From Pseudo-nitzschia pungens (Eukaryota; Bacillariophyta; Bacillariophyceae; Bacillariales; Bacillariaceae), in contig CM074758.1 in NCBI GenBank assembly GCA_037355855.1, forward strand, positions 2,825,001 to 2,889,000: a stretch of 64,000 nt of DNA. Direction: 5' to 3'. The notes beneath the pieces are model-generated. The model saw only the letters and a list, made by a program, of their open reading frames with translations, was not told the origin of the DNA and did not search any database. The position numbers were made by a program, and so were the translations under genes. Below, piece by piece: positions 1-12,857 of the stretch (its first letter is position 1; each line of letters starts with the position of its first letter).

Positions 1-1198
1 ACTGAGTAGATCAGTACTAGTACATTCTGGAGATTCCATCAACCCCTACTATGCTAACAGCAATTTTAGTGAGTGTGCAACATACTGTACATGTTGTGTA
101 ACACAACATGAAAGAAATGAGCTGAATCTTGCAGTCAGCAAGGTAAAACACGAACTTTTGAAGACTGCAATGTAGGGATTTTGAGGCTTTCTTACATTAT
201 TTTTTACTCTCTCCATTCCAAAGTACTGTATTGATGACTCTTGTGTGTGCATTCCTAAATAATAGTGTATTGTTTAAAAATTTGATCAATCCGATTGGAT
301 CCATGCAAGAGGTGCACATGAACTGTTTTGAGATCATGCAAGAAACAGCATGTGTTTGCACGAAACAAAATATGCGATCGAAAAAACCCCCCGATGAAAA
401 CTCCTTTTTAGCATGCATTGGATCCCCTGTAGACCTAAGCAATGCAAATGGGACACACCACCTGGGCACTAAAATGGGTCTCTTGGGAACACAAATGAAA
501 GTACAAGAACTCCCTTCCTGTTTCTATCAACAATACCTAGACAAAATCTGGAGTCTCAGCTTTCCAAAGAACCTTCCCCGAGGTTCAAATGCCAGGTGGA
601 AGCCTTTCAACCGGTAAAATCACATTGGCATGGCTTTACAGGCCTTGTTCAAGTCCCAATGAAAGGTGGATCAATACCACCAGCATAATTAGTGTCTAAC
701 CAGGCATAGGGACTTTGTTGAGGAGAGTTTAACCCAAAAAGAACAATTTGAATTGGTTGAAAATTGATCTCAAGTTCCAAAATATGTGCTAAAAGCTACA
801 GTACGTAATACCGTATTCCGGAACAGAGGTAGTATTTATTTTTATTAATCGTTCATTCATACGTAGTAAGGTTAACCTTACTATGTAAGCCTTACGAAGT
901 ATTCAAAATAGTTTCGACTATTGAGAAACACCAACTAAATCTGTACCGTACTAAAACGTTGCAACCAAAATCACGCGAGCTAATTTCGATTTTAGAAAAA
1001 AAATTGAAAAGGGGAAAAAAATGATGGAAATAAAATTATTAGAAGTAGATCATTGATCATCGTGTTTGTAATTCGTAATCCAACTTGCGACTTGCGACGA
1101 TCGGAGATCAAGGATCTGTGATTAGTGCTTGTACCGGTAGATGACAGGGATAGAGTTGCGGGAGAGGGACAATCAGATACCCAAGGAATATCAAGCAG
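1..1198. other. Intergenic region upstream of APC4
   Basis: No supported gene. Open frames here are short, mostly lack an ATG and have no recognisable domain. Positions 864-883 form a perfect 20-bp palindrome built from the intergenic word GTAAGGTTA and its complement. The last 200 bp presumably hold the APC4 promoter and leader, but I see no clear core element. Confidence 0.6.
864..883. repeat. 20-bp perfect palindrome of the GTAAGGTTA word
   Basis: The sequence TAGTAAGGTTAACCTTACTA equals its own reverse complement over all 20 bases. It is the most symmetric example of the GTAAGG/CCTTAC words that recur in most intergenic stretches of this window. Confidence 0.85.
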
Positions 1199-4100
1199 AT
1201 GTCGGACCTTGAAGAGCAATCAGAGGGAATGGAATTGACTCAAAGGCAGTCCTTCAGCCTCCTTCAGTCGCGAAAATTTCTCGTGCCCGCTTCGAAGGAC
1301 GATGATATCCATGAAACCAAGCGGAATATTCTCCGCCGTGTGGCCAAGCTTTGTCCCTCGATGGATTTAATCCTCGTCAAATCCACAAATCCAACGTCCT
1401 CGTCACCGTCCCTGGTGATTTACCGGAGTCTATCCTGGCAAAAGGTGGCCGACATTACGTTGCCAGAGTCTCTCGGTGACGGAACTTCTATCGAAGGGAT
1501 TGGTGGCAGCAACTCGAACGAAACTAGGAAGCATTCACTATCCTATTGCTGGAGTCCCAATGGCCAGTGCATAGCTGTCGCTGTGGAAGCCAGCGTTTCT
1601 CTCTACGGCGTCGAAAGTCTCGTGACGGCGTCGGGGGCAGGGGGTGCTGCCGGGACTGGGAGCGGGAGCAGCAACGCAACCTGGACAATCGCCTTGCAGC
1701 AACAGCAAGCAACTGGCAGCAATGACAAATGCCACGACGATGAAGCTGTTGATGTGCTTGCTTTGCATTGGGTACATGTCGGAAAGAATCATCCCACGGC
1801 TGCTTCCCCTTCGGCAGCGGAAGAAGAGCGAGAAGTGTCTTGGAGGTGAGTGATTTGCGTGATGAAAGATGCGTATGCATCAGCATCTGACACTTTGGAC
1901 TTTACCCTGCAAGGGCAATTCCTCCACGAATTTGGTGTTCTTCTATTGAAAATTAAAAATTTTGGATTGGCTTGTTATGTTTCTTTCGTGTTCGTTTGTC
2001 TAAATATGTATCCTTGTGGTTACTTTCCCATTCGAATCCTACTTTACTCCGCTGGTAATTGCTGCTAGGTATCAATCCCGCTATATCGATCAATCTACCA
2101 AATTTTTACCTCCTAGCGCCTATTATTCAACCGATGAAACCGGAGAGACTGGAGGCGGAGCAGGAGGTACTATGGACGATGCTGAGTCGTCTTCACTAGC
2201 GCAAGGCTCGCTGCCGGAATGTCGAACACCCTTGAGTGTTCTTTGCATTTCGACGAGCGATATGAAACATCGTTTGTATTTGCACGGTCGATACCCGCTC
2301 CTGACCCTCCCAAAATCCAATAACGGCATCTTTGATGGTAGCGCTGCTGCCTCTACAAGAGGGAACTCGATGAAGCCACCATTAGTTGTGGCAAGCAATG
2401 ACCTTGCCTACTGGCTTACAACGATGCCAATGGGTATGGGATTATCGACGACAGCATCTAACGGCAACTTTTTGACGCTTTATCACACTCCCTTTTTGAA
2501 ACGGGATCGATATGCTTTGCAGCAAATCGCGACACTCCACACATCCATCACGGCACATCTTCAGACGATTCAGCGGTCGGTAGCCATTGTAGCCGATAGT
2601 TGGAAGACAAGTCTTAGACCGTTAGACCAAAAACTACGACCGTTGATCACCTTGTTGCGCAATTACGGAGTTGAAGTTGACTTGGAAGCGAAAAATAGCA
2701 ATGCCAGTACAAAGACAACCCTGTCGACCGTCATGAAGGAATACATCATGATGGGGCACGTAACCCATTCGTCGTCCGTTGCCAATGCCATGGATCAGTT
2801 CTTCACAGGTGTGCAATTAAACGATCAGCTCGTACAAAGGATGGAGAGAAGTCTTCTAGCGTCCATGGCTAACGTAGAATCGACAGCCATCCGATCATTG
2901 TTGCGACCTACGCAGGCCTTGGGTTGGCAGATTCAAGAATTAGGTGGCCTCGTGCAATTTTTTGACAATTCCTCTTCCGATAACAGCGAATATGACAAGG
3001 AAACCAAATTCGATGATGCTCGATATTGTAAGGGTCAGTTGATCCAGGAATTAGCGGAAGGCAGTGAGAAATTGTGGGTTAGCGTGGAGAATGTCATGAC
3101 GTCAATAGTGTCAGGTCGTATGCTGGTAAGGGACTTTTGTGGATGGTTACGACATGCCGGTTCTCAGGTCAAAGCGAGGGGTACTGCTCCGAATTCAGTA
3201 CAGCGTGAAAACGCAAAAAAGCGAAGAATATCTCAGGCCGTCTTGGAACGGCTTGTAACCGTCCTAAACAAAAGTAGCCAGCGGGAGCTTTCAGTACGAA
3301 CCGACGAGAAGCATCTCATTGGGTTATCAGAGTCTCTTTTGAATCTTCAAGTAACTGTAAGTTGAAACGTTTCTTACCCTGCCACATATGATGAACACGC
3401 GGATTTTGATACTGACAAATCTTCCTAATGATATTCCTTCCGTTTTCTCCACCAACCCGCCATAAAACTAAAATGTTGTGGAAACCACAGGAAATGCTTA
3501 AAGGCTCCATCAATGACTTTTCATCGATGGGTTCATCTCATTACCCGCAAAGTCCAGCTTCAGTGAGAGGCATATTGTATCCTACACCCAACGTGTGCCA
3601 GTCGCTTCAGCAAACAATTGACGCGACAAAGCTCCTTTTTTCCAATCCATTGTCGAATGTGCCTGACCAAATGAAATCCAAAGGTAAAGTATTTGTACAC
3701 ACATGGTTCATGCTGTAAGGACCTTGAATGTATTTCATATCACTTCTCTAACATCCTCTTTTGACTTTTTTGGCCCGCCTCCCAGATATCTTTTTACCTC
3801 GTGTTTCAGAGAAGGAGCAGTGCAAGATTGCAACCCACAGTCGCATAGGTCGTGATTCAGCATCTTGTGATTTTTGGGATGACGATGAAGATGAGGAAGA
3901 AGATCGAACCTACTTCCTGCCGAAGATTGATACAGACAGCAATCATTATGACAATCTCTTTCCAATGCCTGGTCTAGAGAACTGCCGTCAATGGTTTTTG
4001 ATTGCGCAGGCGCACGGGGCTACCATTCAATTGTTTTGCCTACCATTGGGTTGGAAACAAAAGGACGACGAGACTGATTATGATTGTTATGATATTGACG

Positions 4101-4743
4101 ATGAAAATCACGATGATTATGAAATCCCATTCTACTTGACCTCTAAGCTTATATTACCCGAAGGAGGACAGGTACTTCAAATCGGATTCTATGGAGACGA
4201 CGGTAAGAGTTCTCTGTCTTCTGGCATTGATAGCGGAACTGGTAGGGAAGGGAGACAAAAACTTGGATTTATTTTCCAGAAAAGTTTTCCGTCGTCAACA
4301 AAAGAACTTTGGACAACGGCCTACGATTCTATTTTATGGCAAGCTGTCCCATACGATCCGATGCTACTACATTCCTCCCAGGTAGAAATGAACTGCATCA
4401 AAGAAGTGTTGCAAATGTCAGTAGGGGAGAGTCGTAACGATGACGAAGACCTTTTGTTTGCCCAAAGTAAGTTCATGTCGATGTGTTGTTCTATCTAATA
4501 TTGACAGGGCTACCTGCCATGAGCCATTGTCTCACTTGTCGTCATCCAAATTGAACATGCTATTCGAAAGGTCGAATAATACCAGAAGAATCATCCGTTG
4601 ATTTGTGTGAACTATTGCTTTGTGGTTCGCGAGGCGTAGGCGGCGTGGCCACCATGTCTGATGAGCTGATCAGAATGGACATTGTTGATCTAGAAGATGA
4701 TGAAGACGATGAAGATGAGGAGGAATCGTACGTTGATGGATAA
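1199..4743 (+). CDS. APC4: Anaphase-promoting complex subunit 4 (APC4)
   Basis: APC4 is a scaffold subunit of the APC/C ubiquitin ligase, which drives exit from mitosis. Proposed exons are 1199-1845, 2069-3356, 3491-3683, 3786-4466 and 4571-4743, giving about 993 residues. The first four joins are GT-AG and keep frame. The N-terminal part has APC4 WD40-like signatures (CWSPNGQCIAVAVEASVSLY, then VDVLALHWVHVG). The middle matches the helical APC4 domain: LQTIQRSVAIVADSW, FTGVQLNDQLVQRMERSL, SLLRPTQALGWQIQELGGL and MLVRDFCGWLRHAG. The C-terminus resumes the beta-propeller (WFLIAQAHGATIQLFCLPLG). The last exon is inferred: it reads GSRGVGGVAT and ends in an acidic tail, as family members do. Its acceptor could be 4570 or 4585, both in frame; the more typical CAG acceptor at 4507 leads to an early stop. 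The ATG at 1199 is the first in frame. The gene converges with ASPM, leaving 127 bp between the stops. Confidence 0.88.
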
Positions 4744-4870
4744 TCTTTAACTGATTCTCTAAATAATGTACCCATGCCATTTTTAGCTCGAAAAGAATTG
4801 TACCTCACGTCGTTTTCTAATCTGTACCGGTACAGAAAATGTAGCGATTATGAAATTCATGATGCTCGTC

Positions 4871-7800
4871 TTAGTCAAAACTAAAAACCTTGCCATGGGT
4901 CGCGTGGGTCGGAGTCGTTATACGGGGAACCTCGATTTCTGAAAACGCCTCGATCATATCCCCAAGCTTCTTTGTAGCGATTTCCCTGTCAAAATCGTCT
5001 CGCTTTGCTAACCCGTATTTTCTCAATCGTCTGGCTTTGGCAGACAGAGCCCTATTTTTGTGGGATTTTGTCCTTCGACGAGAAACAACTCTGTACACCT
5101 CTTTGAGGCGCTTCAAATGTTCGTGAGTGGCACAAAATTGAGCCACATCCTGGTTAGCGTTCGAAATAAGGTCCAGTAAGACAACCGCAAGGCAGAAAAT
5201 CCCATCTTTGTCACGGAAAACTTGTACATTATCAAGAAAGACCTCTGCGTATTTTTGATGGGCAAAGCTCCCTACAAGTGGAGGATATTGAGCGACATTT
5301 TCAAGCGTAAGCAAAATATGCTCCTTGAGTTCCATGTGAGGAACACTTCTGTTGCAGCTCTGAATTAGATGAAGCAAAATGTTTGCCGCATTCACCTTGG
5401 TGAATACCTGACAACATACAACAGAAAGACGAGTTGAAGCTTCCAGCTCTCTCACAGCGTCCATAATTTTTGTCAAACTTTGGCTAGTCTGCAATATTTC
5501 CAAAGCTCGAGAAGTACGATACCCAAGTCGCATTGTTGGATCGAGGATTGCGCGCCGAGTTTCCACTTCAATTTGACGTGCTAGCTCAGTCAATCTTTTG
5601 CTGCGTGTTTTCCTGACTTGAAGTCCTCTGAATGTAGACTGAAGTTTGATAATACCTCGAGAAGCTGCTTGTATCCGTTTGAGATGCGAATAAAAGCGAT
5701 GGGCATTCTGTATAACTCTTGCAGCATTCTCTCTTTTTCTTCGCTCCACATGTTTCCTGTACGCACTCTGGATGATAGTCGCATTTCTGTTTCTATTACA
5801 AACTTCTACCCAATATAGAAGTCGAACCTCGTCAACTTTCCTCTTTGCAGAAACCTTTCTGACCATCGACTGGATTTTAATCAACGAACCAATGATGGTC
5901 TTCAAAGGATAAGTACAATATCCACGCCACACTCGCTGGATCTCAGATGCAGCAAAGTGTTTTACCGCAAGATCAACTCTCGAAAGATGCCCTCTTGTGT
6001 ATCGCTGAATTGTATGCGCTGAATATTTGACCACCATATAATCCAAACGACGGCAATACATTCGAAACGATGCCTGAATCAAAGTTGCAGATTTGATTTC
6101 GAGCAGATCGAGAAGGTAGTTATTTTGGGCAAAGGTTCGTCGCCAATGGCTTTGAATCATGGTTGCGGCGTGCGACAGTTTTGAGAGATGATCTCTTGTT
6201 GCCTTTCCTCTCCAACATCGTTGAATACATATCACTGAGTTCTTCACCACCAAATATTGAGACCGTATTGAATGAGCGCGAAAGCATGTCTGGATTGCTG
6301 TGACAGAATCCAAATGCAACAAATACCTCATACGGTGCTGATACATTCTCCATGTACTCTGAATTGCAACTGATTTTTTGGACAACCTTTGGAGTGTTTG
6401 ACGGGCACTATAGCCACGCCAGAATTTCTGGATATTTAATGATGCCATCTTCAATCCAAGATATTTTGATCTGGCAATGTGACCCCTCAGAACTGTTTGA
6501 ATCTTGGTGGATGATTCCATAACCATAGTATCTAGAACAAGTTTCCTCATAACTCTTTCTCGTCTTGCAGTAGAGCACCTGAAGGCTCGCTGTAGGACTG
6601 AAGCAGCATCAGACAATTTTGAGAGATGATCTCTTGTTGCCTTTCCTCTCCAACATCGTTGAATACATATCACTGAGTTCTTCACCACCAAATACTGAGA
6701 CCGCATTGAATGAGCGCGAAAGCATGTCTGGATTGCTGTGACAGAATCCAAATGCAACAAATACCTCATACGGTGCTGATACATTCTCCATGTACTCTGA
6801 ATTGCAACTGATTTTTCATACTGTGTTCGAAGCCTTTGGCGAGAAATTTGACCCCGCCAGAATTTCTGGATGTTTAATGATGCCATCTTCAATCCAAGAT
6901 ATTTTGATCTAGCAATGTGACCCCTCAGAACTGTTTGAATCTTGGTGGACGATTCCATAACCATAGTATCTAGAACAAGTTTCCTCATAACTCTTTCTCG
7001 TCTTGCAGTAGAGCACCTGAAGGCTCGCTGTATGATCGAAGCAGCAGAAAGAGTTTTTCGGTAAACACGGCAAGCAAGATACCTTCGACACATGCTTTGA
7101 ACGCAAATAATGTCTAGGACATCTAACTCAAATTGAACTTGCTTCGAGAAGCCTCTCCACAGACTCTGTATTAATACAGCAGCACATTCACACTTCCTTT
7201 CGTTTTGTTTGACATTCAAGACCTGTCGTGCCTGACGCGCTCTCGCCATCTGCTGTATTACAAGTGCTGCTTTCCTCGCTTTGAGGAATCTTGTCGTACA
7301 TAATTTTGATCGCATGGCAGCTTGAATCTTTATGGCTTGATCCGTCTGGAACTTGAATTGCTTGTACCTTTGCCATTGGTTCTGAATAGTTCGCGCCATA
7401 ACATTTTTTTCCTCGATGATTCTCCTTGTTGCCATTCTGCGGACATGGGATTGGATCAAAGTGGCGGATTTTGTTTCCTTCATGTACATGGTGTAATCAC
7501 TATAAATCCAATATCGACGCCAAGCACTCTGGATTAGGATTGCAGCAAATGAGAGCACTTCATCGTTTTGGCGACTAACAAAACCTCTCCAATTTCTCTG
7601 TATATCAATCGCTGCCTTCCGTGTAAGCAGAAAATGACGTTGGCATTTCCATGCACGATACGTCGACTGAATCTTAGTCGATGAATGCTTTGAGAGTCTA
7701 TACCACAAATGTGTTCGCCATTGCTTTTGTATGACAGCAGCTGAATATTGAAGGAAACGCATGTTCTGCCGTGCTATCAATTTTCGAACATGAGCTTGTA

Positions 7801-10800
7801 TCACTACCGCGGATTTATATCGCAGAATACTTGCTTGTCGGTCTTCTATTCTCGCATAGATTCGGAGACGAGCTATGAAACAGCGACCAGCACACTGAAT
7901 GACTGACACCGCGTTTATCTTTTTTGTGTATTCTCTTTGAGACAGAAATCTTCTTGCAAGACTCTGGACGCAAATAATGTCGAAAAGTTCAAGCTGATAT
8001 TCAACTTCCACGGAAAAGCCTCTCCATACCCTTTGGATTGAGATCGCAGCATCGCGGTATTGATTGATTGGAACTGCTTTTCTTACAAGAAAGCCTCGAA
8101 CCGTCTTCTGCAAAAGAATCGAAGATTCAATAGTAATGAAATAAACGAGAGACTGGTAGTATCCTCTCCAAACTCGTTGAATAGCGCATGCTGCATCTCG
8201 TCGAGTAAGACATTCACAACATTTACGTCTCCCCAAAACACCTCGCCATACTTTTTGTATAAGGATTGCTGACAAATCCAATACGACGTTATCCATGTGA
8301 TACCGCCAAGCTTGCTGAATCACACGAGCTGCGTGCTCTCTTGCCCTGAGATCATTTCTAACGAGGTGACCCCTGAAATATCTTTGTAATTCAATAATGT
8401 AGAAGCAGTGGTTCAAAAAATATTCACGGGCGGCAAAGCGGCGGAAAGTACTTTGTATGGCGATGGCCGATTTTCTTTTGTTCTTGAAATCTGTGTAAAT
8501 TCGAATAGCCAAAAACCTCCTAAATGCTTTTTGAACAAGAGTAGCAGCCAGCTTCAGTTCCCTTGCTCTGTCAAAACGTGCTCTCCCAAGGTGTCCACGA
8601 TATATCCTCTGTGGAAAAAAAATTGATGGTTTGGAAAGGTCGCGAGACAGTTGTAAAAAATGAGAAACTGTTAAAATACTTCACCAGCTCGAAGAACTTC
8701 TAAATGGAGAACTTACCTGTATATCAGTTACTGAACGTATCATTCCCTCCCGTTTCAACCTGGATTTCTTCAATTGCATCAAGGCATTCTTGTGACTGAG
8801 AACAAAGTCTTCAAGGGTAGCAACAGCCACTTTATATCTCTGTTCTTGTTTCCGAAAATAGTTTTCTTTGTAATCAGTCCAAATTCGGAAAATGGTTGAT
8901 GCAGCTTCAATCTTCTTTTCCATCAACACCTTTCTGCTATATTTCCGATAGCAAGATTGAATTAAAATTGTAGCAAAAATTTCTTGGCTCGACTCCATCA
9001 AGCGTGAACATAGATATGATAGACAAAGAAGCATAGACTTCTCGTTGGGAGGATTGTTCGAATCACAGACTGGAAGCATGTCAGGTATTCCACCAAGTTC
9101 CTGCATTGATATCGACGCCCTTCTCCAATTTCTATGCTCCTTTTGTAACACTTCTTCTACACTGAGATTCAGTCCATATCCCGGAGAGTTTTGGATTATC
9201 TCGTCAATGCGGATCAGTGAAGGGTGATAATAGTGAATAAGTAAACACAATGCCTTTCCGTCGGCAAAAGAGTTGCTCAAGTCATCGATGACCACACCAA
9301 AGGATGAGCACACAGCTTGACTCCAACGAAGTAACAGGTCTTTAAGGACCCTCTCTGGAGTGGAACCAGATCCCATCGGACTACTCGACGAAGAATTGGG
9401 CGCCTTGCGTTGAATTTTCGAATAAACTCTTCCTTCCACTTTCTCCCTAGCTTGGGAGGATTGGATGACGTTTTGGATTTCTTGCTCCAATTGATCTCCC
9501 TTGAGGAGCTTTTCGATACAACAATGTGCAATGATGCACCACATCAGCGCTAGAACCATCTCTTTGTGACCGTCCAATATGTGATGAGCACTGATTCCTT
9601 CAGCTATTATAATTCCAAAATCCTTGATCGAAGAAAATGCTAGGTTGACGTTGAATTTCTTTTGCAGCCTTGATACGACAGGAAGACGAAGCGAACTCAT
9701 GTAGGATTTGAATGATGCACCAGTAACTATTTCCGCGAGTCTCGTCAATATGACTCCATCACGTAAATCAGTCGCCAGATTTGTGACTCTAAAGTTGATT
9801 TCGTCAACTGGATCTTGAACGTACGAGATTTTCAGCCCGATTCTAGACAGGTGTTTCACTATGTCTCCTTCCGCAGAGAGACATTCTCTACAAATCGTGA
9901 TGAGGACATCGCGTGTGGATTTGACATTGGATGACACAGTGAACAGCCTCGGAACATTCTCCAGTGCATTTGCCTCCTTAGCTCGATCTAAAAAGAAGAC
10001 CAAGGTCATGATCCGTGATAGCACAAGACTCCTCATTTCTCGTTTGTATCGCGTTTCAAACTTTCCTGACGGAACATTACAGCGCCCCTTGGTGAATTTC
10101 TGCAATGTGTTCTCATCACATAGAAAACGTTTTTTAATAAACAACTCCAAAGCTGACCTCATACGACCTAGATATGACTACGCAAAACATAGAAGGAGAC
10201 TTGGGGTTAGATATGGCATGGATGAGCGTTGATTCGAGATCATGTTTCGACCGTAGAAACGGACCACACAATTAACGTACCTTGGGGCAACTTTCTGAAA
10301 AAGGTAAAGGCTCAATGCATTCCCCAAACATCACCTCCAACGCCAATCGAAGCCATGGCGTGGTGTATGACAAAAGAAGAGACACCAGTTTCTTTCTAAG
10401 CTGAACATCTACGGTTACATCACGGTCGGAACGAATCGAAAGTTTTCCCCTCGCGATTTCTTTCAGAATTATCATTCGAATTTCGCGCATCGAGTGTCCC
10501 TGAAATAAATTCATTGCGTTGACTCTGCCCTCGGCAAGACGTCGATGAATAATTAGCGCTCTGAGACCTGATGCAATACAACCTTCGTTGTTGATATCCA
10601 TTTCTTCGGGGTTGAGAGTATAGTTCAACCATCCGGTGAAAACGTCGCATTGTCTCTCTGCCCAACAGCCACTTGGTTTGGTTTCTTTGGTGATAATTGT
10701 TGTTTTGGACACGCTAAGTGTTGTTCCTGATCGGCAATTGAACTCTCGCAATGGAGTCTTCGATTTTCCTTCATCGTTGAAACCAACATCAAACGCGAGA

Positions 10801-12857
10801 CCTCCGCGGTGACTAGTTTTTCCCCCAACATTAGAATCTTCACGAGCCATCACTTTCTGGGTCAATCGCGATTGACTATTCTCTTTCTTTTCTTTCTGAC
10901 TCCTGTTCCACGGTTTCACTGCGTCCGTTGCTGTTCCCTTCCGAACCCCCAATGATGACATCGTGCTTTTGGTAGAGACGATATTCATCGCAACCTGGCT
11001 ATGTTTCTTCCCTGCTACATTCCGACCACAACTTGTAGTGTTATTGCCATTGGGAATGTTCTGCGATTTCGTTGCATCTTTCTGAAAAGTATCAGTCGAT
11101 GCGTTACTGCTAGCGGTGGAAACATTGCTCGTTGCCTCACTCTTCCGCGGTTTGTGCAGACCCCGTGTAGTCGCCATTTTCCTACCGGAGGGATCTCTCG
11201 CCAGTTTATTGCTTAAAATAGGTGATGTCAATGGTTTGGATTCGCTCACAACCGTTCTTCTCCTGGTCGAGGATCCGCCAACAGTTGGAGACTTCGTCTT
11301 TCTCAAATTTGGTTTCGTCCTCGATAGCTGTGCCACGGGTGCCACAGACTGAATCTGATTTACGTTGTTTTTTGCGTGTTTCGAGGTCGTTTCCCTCTTC
11401 GAGTTTAACCTAGCGAGTAGGGAAGCTGGCATTGACGATGATAACGGTGTGCTCTCCGCCCATTGCTTTTTCTTCTTCGGTTGCTGTTGACCTTGCTGCG
11501 ATGGTTGCGATTTGTCGCCTTCCGGAGAAAACAATTCTGTCAGGTCCATTGCAATTCCACCTTTGGTCGACTTTTTAATCGACTTGAGATGTGGCTCATT
11601 TTTTCGCGATGCAACGAGGCTATCGCTCGCAGAAGAAGTTCTGCTTTGCACATCGGCTGCGAAAAGTTGTCCATCCGCTGCGAAAGGAGAATTCTCTTTG
11701 TTTGTCGATTTTTCGATGTTTTCTGTGGCGTTTTCAAGCTTATCCTCGTACTTGTTCTTCGTTGCTAGGATATTTGGTGAGTTTTCTGTTGTAATCTTAT
11801 CCGTGGATGGAACGGTAGCGGTTGCAGCAATTGTCGGCGAGTCTGTAGCTGCTTTTGCCTCGTGAGGAGTATGCATGAGGGCTCTGGGCAGGTTGGGAGA
11901 AAGTTTGTCGCCGCCGTCTCCGGGAGATGGATCGGGTGACGACAACCGCTTTTTTGTGGACGACCACGTGTGAATTTGTTCCGCCGCTTGTGGTGACACT
12001 ACGATCAATCCCGTTGTCACGGTAGGACTCACGATGTGGCGTCGGTTGTCCCCACCGGCGCTCGAAAGATTCAAGGTATCCCACAAAGCCCCCGGAGGAG
12101 GAGACAAGAGCATGGACTCGTCGAATTCGTCGTCTTCCAACTCCGTTCGCAACAATGTATTGGGTGTTCTGGGAGCGACCCGTGCCGGAGGACCCAAGCC
12201 ACCCAGCGCCGTCTTACCGGGAGCCACTCCACCTTTTCCCAAAAGCCGGGAACGACCCACAAGCGAAGATGTCATGGCCGTCGTCACGGATTGAAAGGGC
12301 CCCTTGCTCGAGACTGCGTTCGAAGAAGTCCGAAAAGTGATTCGTTTTTGCTGGGTCACCGTTTCCGAGTGCTCTTGCAGGCGGTGCTGGTTTTCCCCGG
12401 GTTGAATCGTAGAACGGAGTGTGCGTCTCAAGGCGCTGGCACTGCTCGGAGTCTTCGTTGTGTGGTTCGGATGAAACAGACGTCGCTCCTGCGGTTGGTT
12501 TGTTTTCGATCCCACATCAGTCGGTGGTGCAACATGTTTCGATAGATTGTTTTCCTTGTCGCGTTCTCCCATCAAACCTTTCTTCTGTTTCGTCGACACG
12601 GGCGTGCACCCCTTTTTGAGATCCTGGCGAAACGAATTGCTGGTCACCACCCTCTTGGACGTGGACGAAGTAGATTGGAACGTGGTCGATTTGGGACCAA
12701 AACCGCCATCGGGATAAGGTGATTTTATCGGGATGCGGCGGTTGTGGTCTCGGAGTGGCGTTCTTCCCGAGTTGCGGCTAGCTGTCAACCCCCCAAAAGA
12801 AACAGTCTTGCGAGAGGGTGTCGCCACCGCAACGATTCCATCCTCGTGGATCTTCAT
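4871..12857 (-). CDS. ASPM: Abnormal spindle-like protein (ASPM/Asp)
   Basis: ASPM acts at spindle poles, focusing microtubule minus ends and binding calmodulin through IQ motifs. Exons on the minus strand are 12857-10281, 10177-8717 and 8608-4871; both introns (103 and 108 bp) are GT-AG and phase 0, giving about 2591 residues. Exon 1 encodes a long disordered basic region, then the conserved block around FTGWLNYTLNPEE. Exon 2 continues KFTKGRCNVPSGKF and carries two calponin-homology domains (TNLATDLRDGVILTRLAEIV; NSFADGKALCLLIHYYHPSL). Exon 3 holds about 42 IQ motifs of the form IQxxxRG, then a C-terminal armadillo-like segment (NILLHLIQSCNRSVPHMELK). The second intron lies inside an IQ motif: exon 2 ends DIQ and exon 3 opens RIYRGHLGRARF. 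I chose the ATG at 12857; the open frame extends 57 bp upstream to a GTG. No ASH domain is obvious at the N-terminus. Six IQ motifs are tandemly duplicated. Confidence 0.93.
6166..7033 (-). repeat. 438-bp tandem duplication inside the ASPM IQ array
   Basis: Two head-to-tail copies with a constant offset of 438 bp (146 codons, six IQ motifs). The offset is the same at 6181/6619, 6421/6859 and 6583/7021, so there are no indels between copies. They are nearly identical except for a central stretch of about 50 bp (6370-6418 against 6808-6856), where they diverge strongly. This suggests a recent duplication followed by patchy conversion or local replacement. Confidence 0.9.

Noticed and set aside
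231..617. 128-codon plus-strand frame near the window start
   Set aside because: It begins at TTG, has biased but domain-free composition and no splice or family support.
4560..4808. 82-codon minus-strand frame with a Ser run
   Set aside because: It is the shadow of the acidic C-terminal exon of APC4 on the opposite strand.
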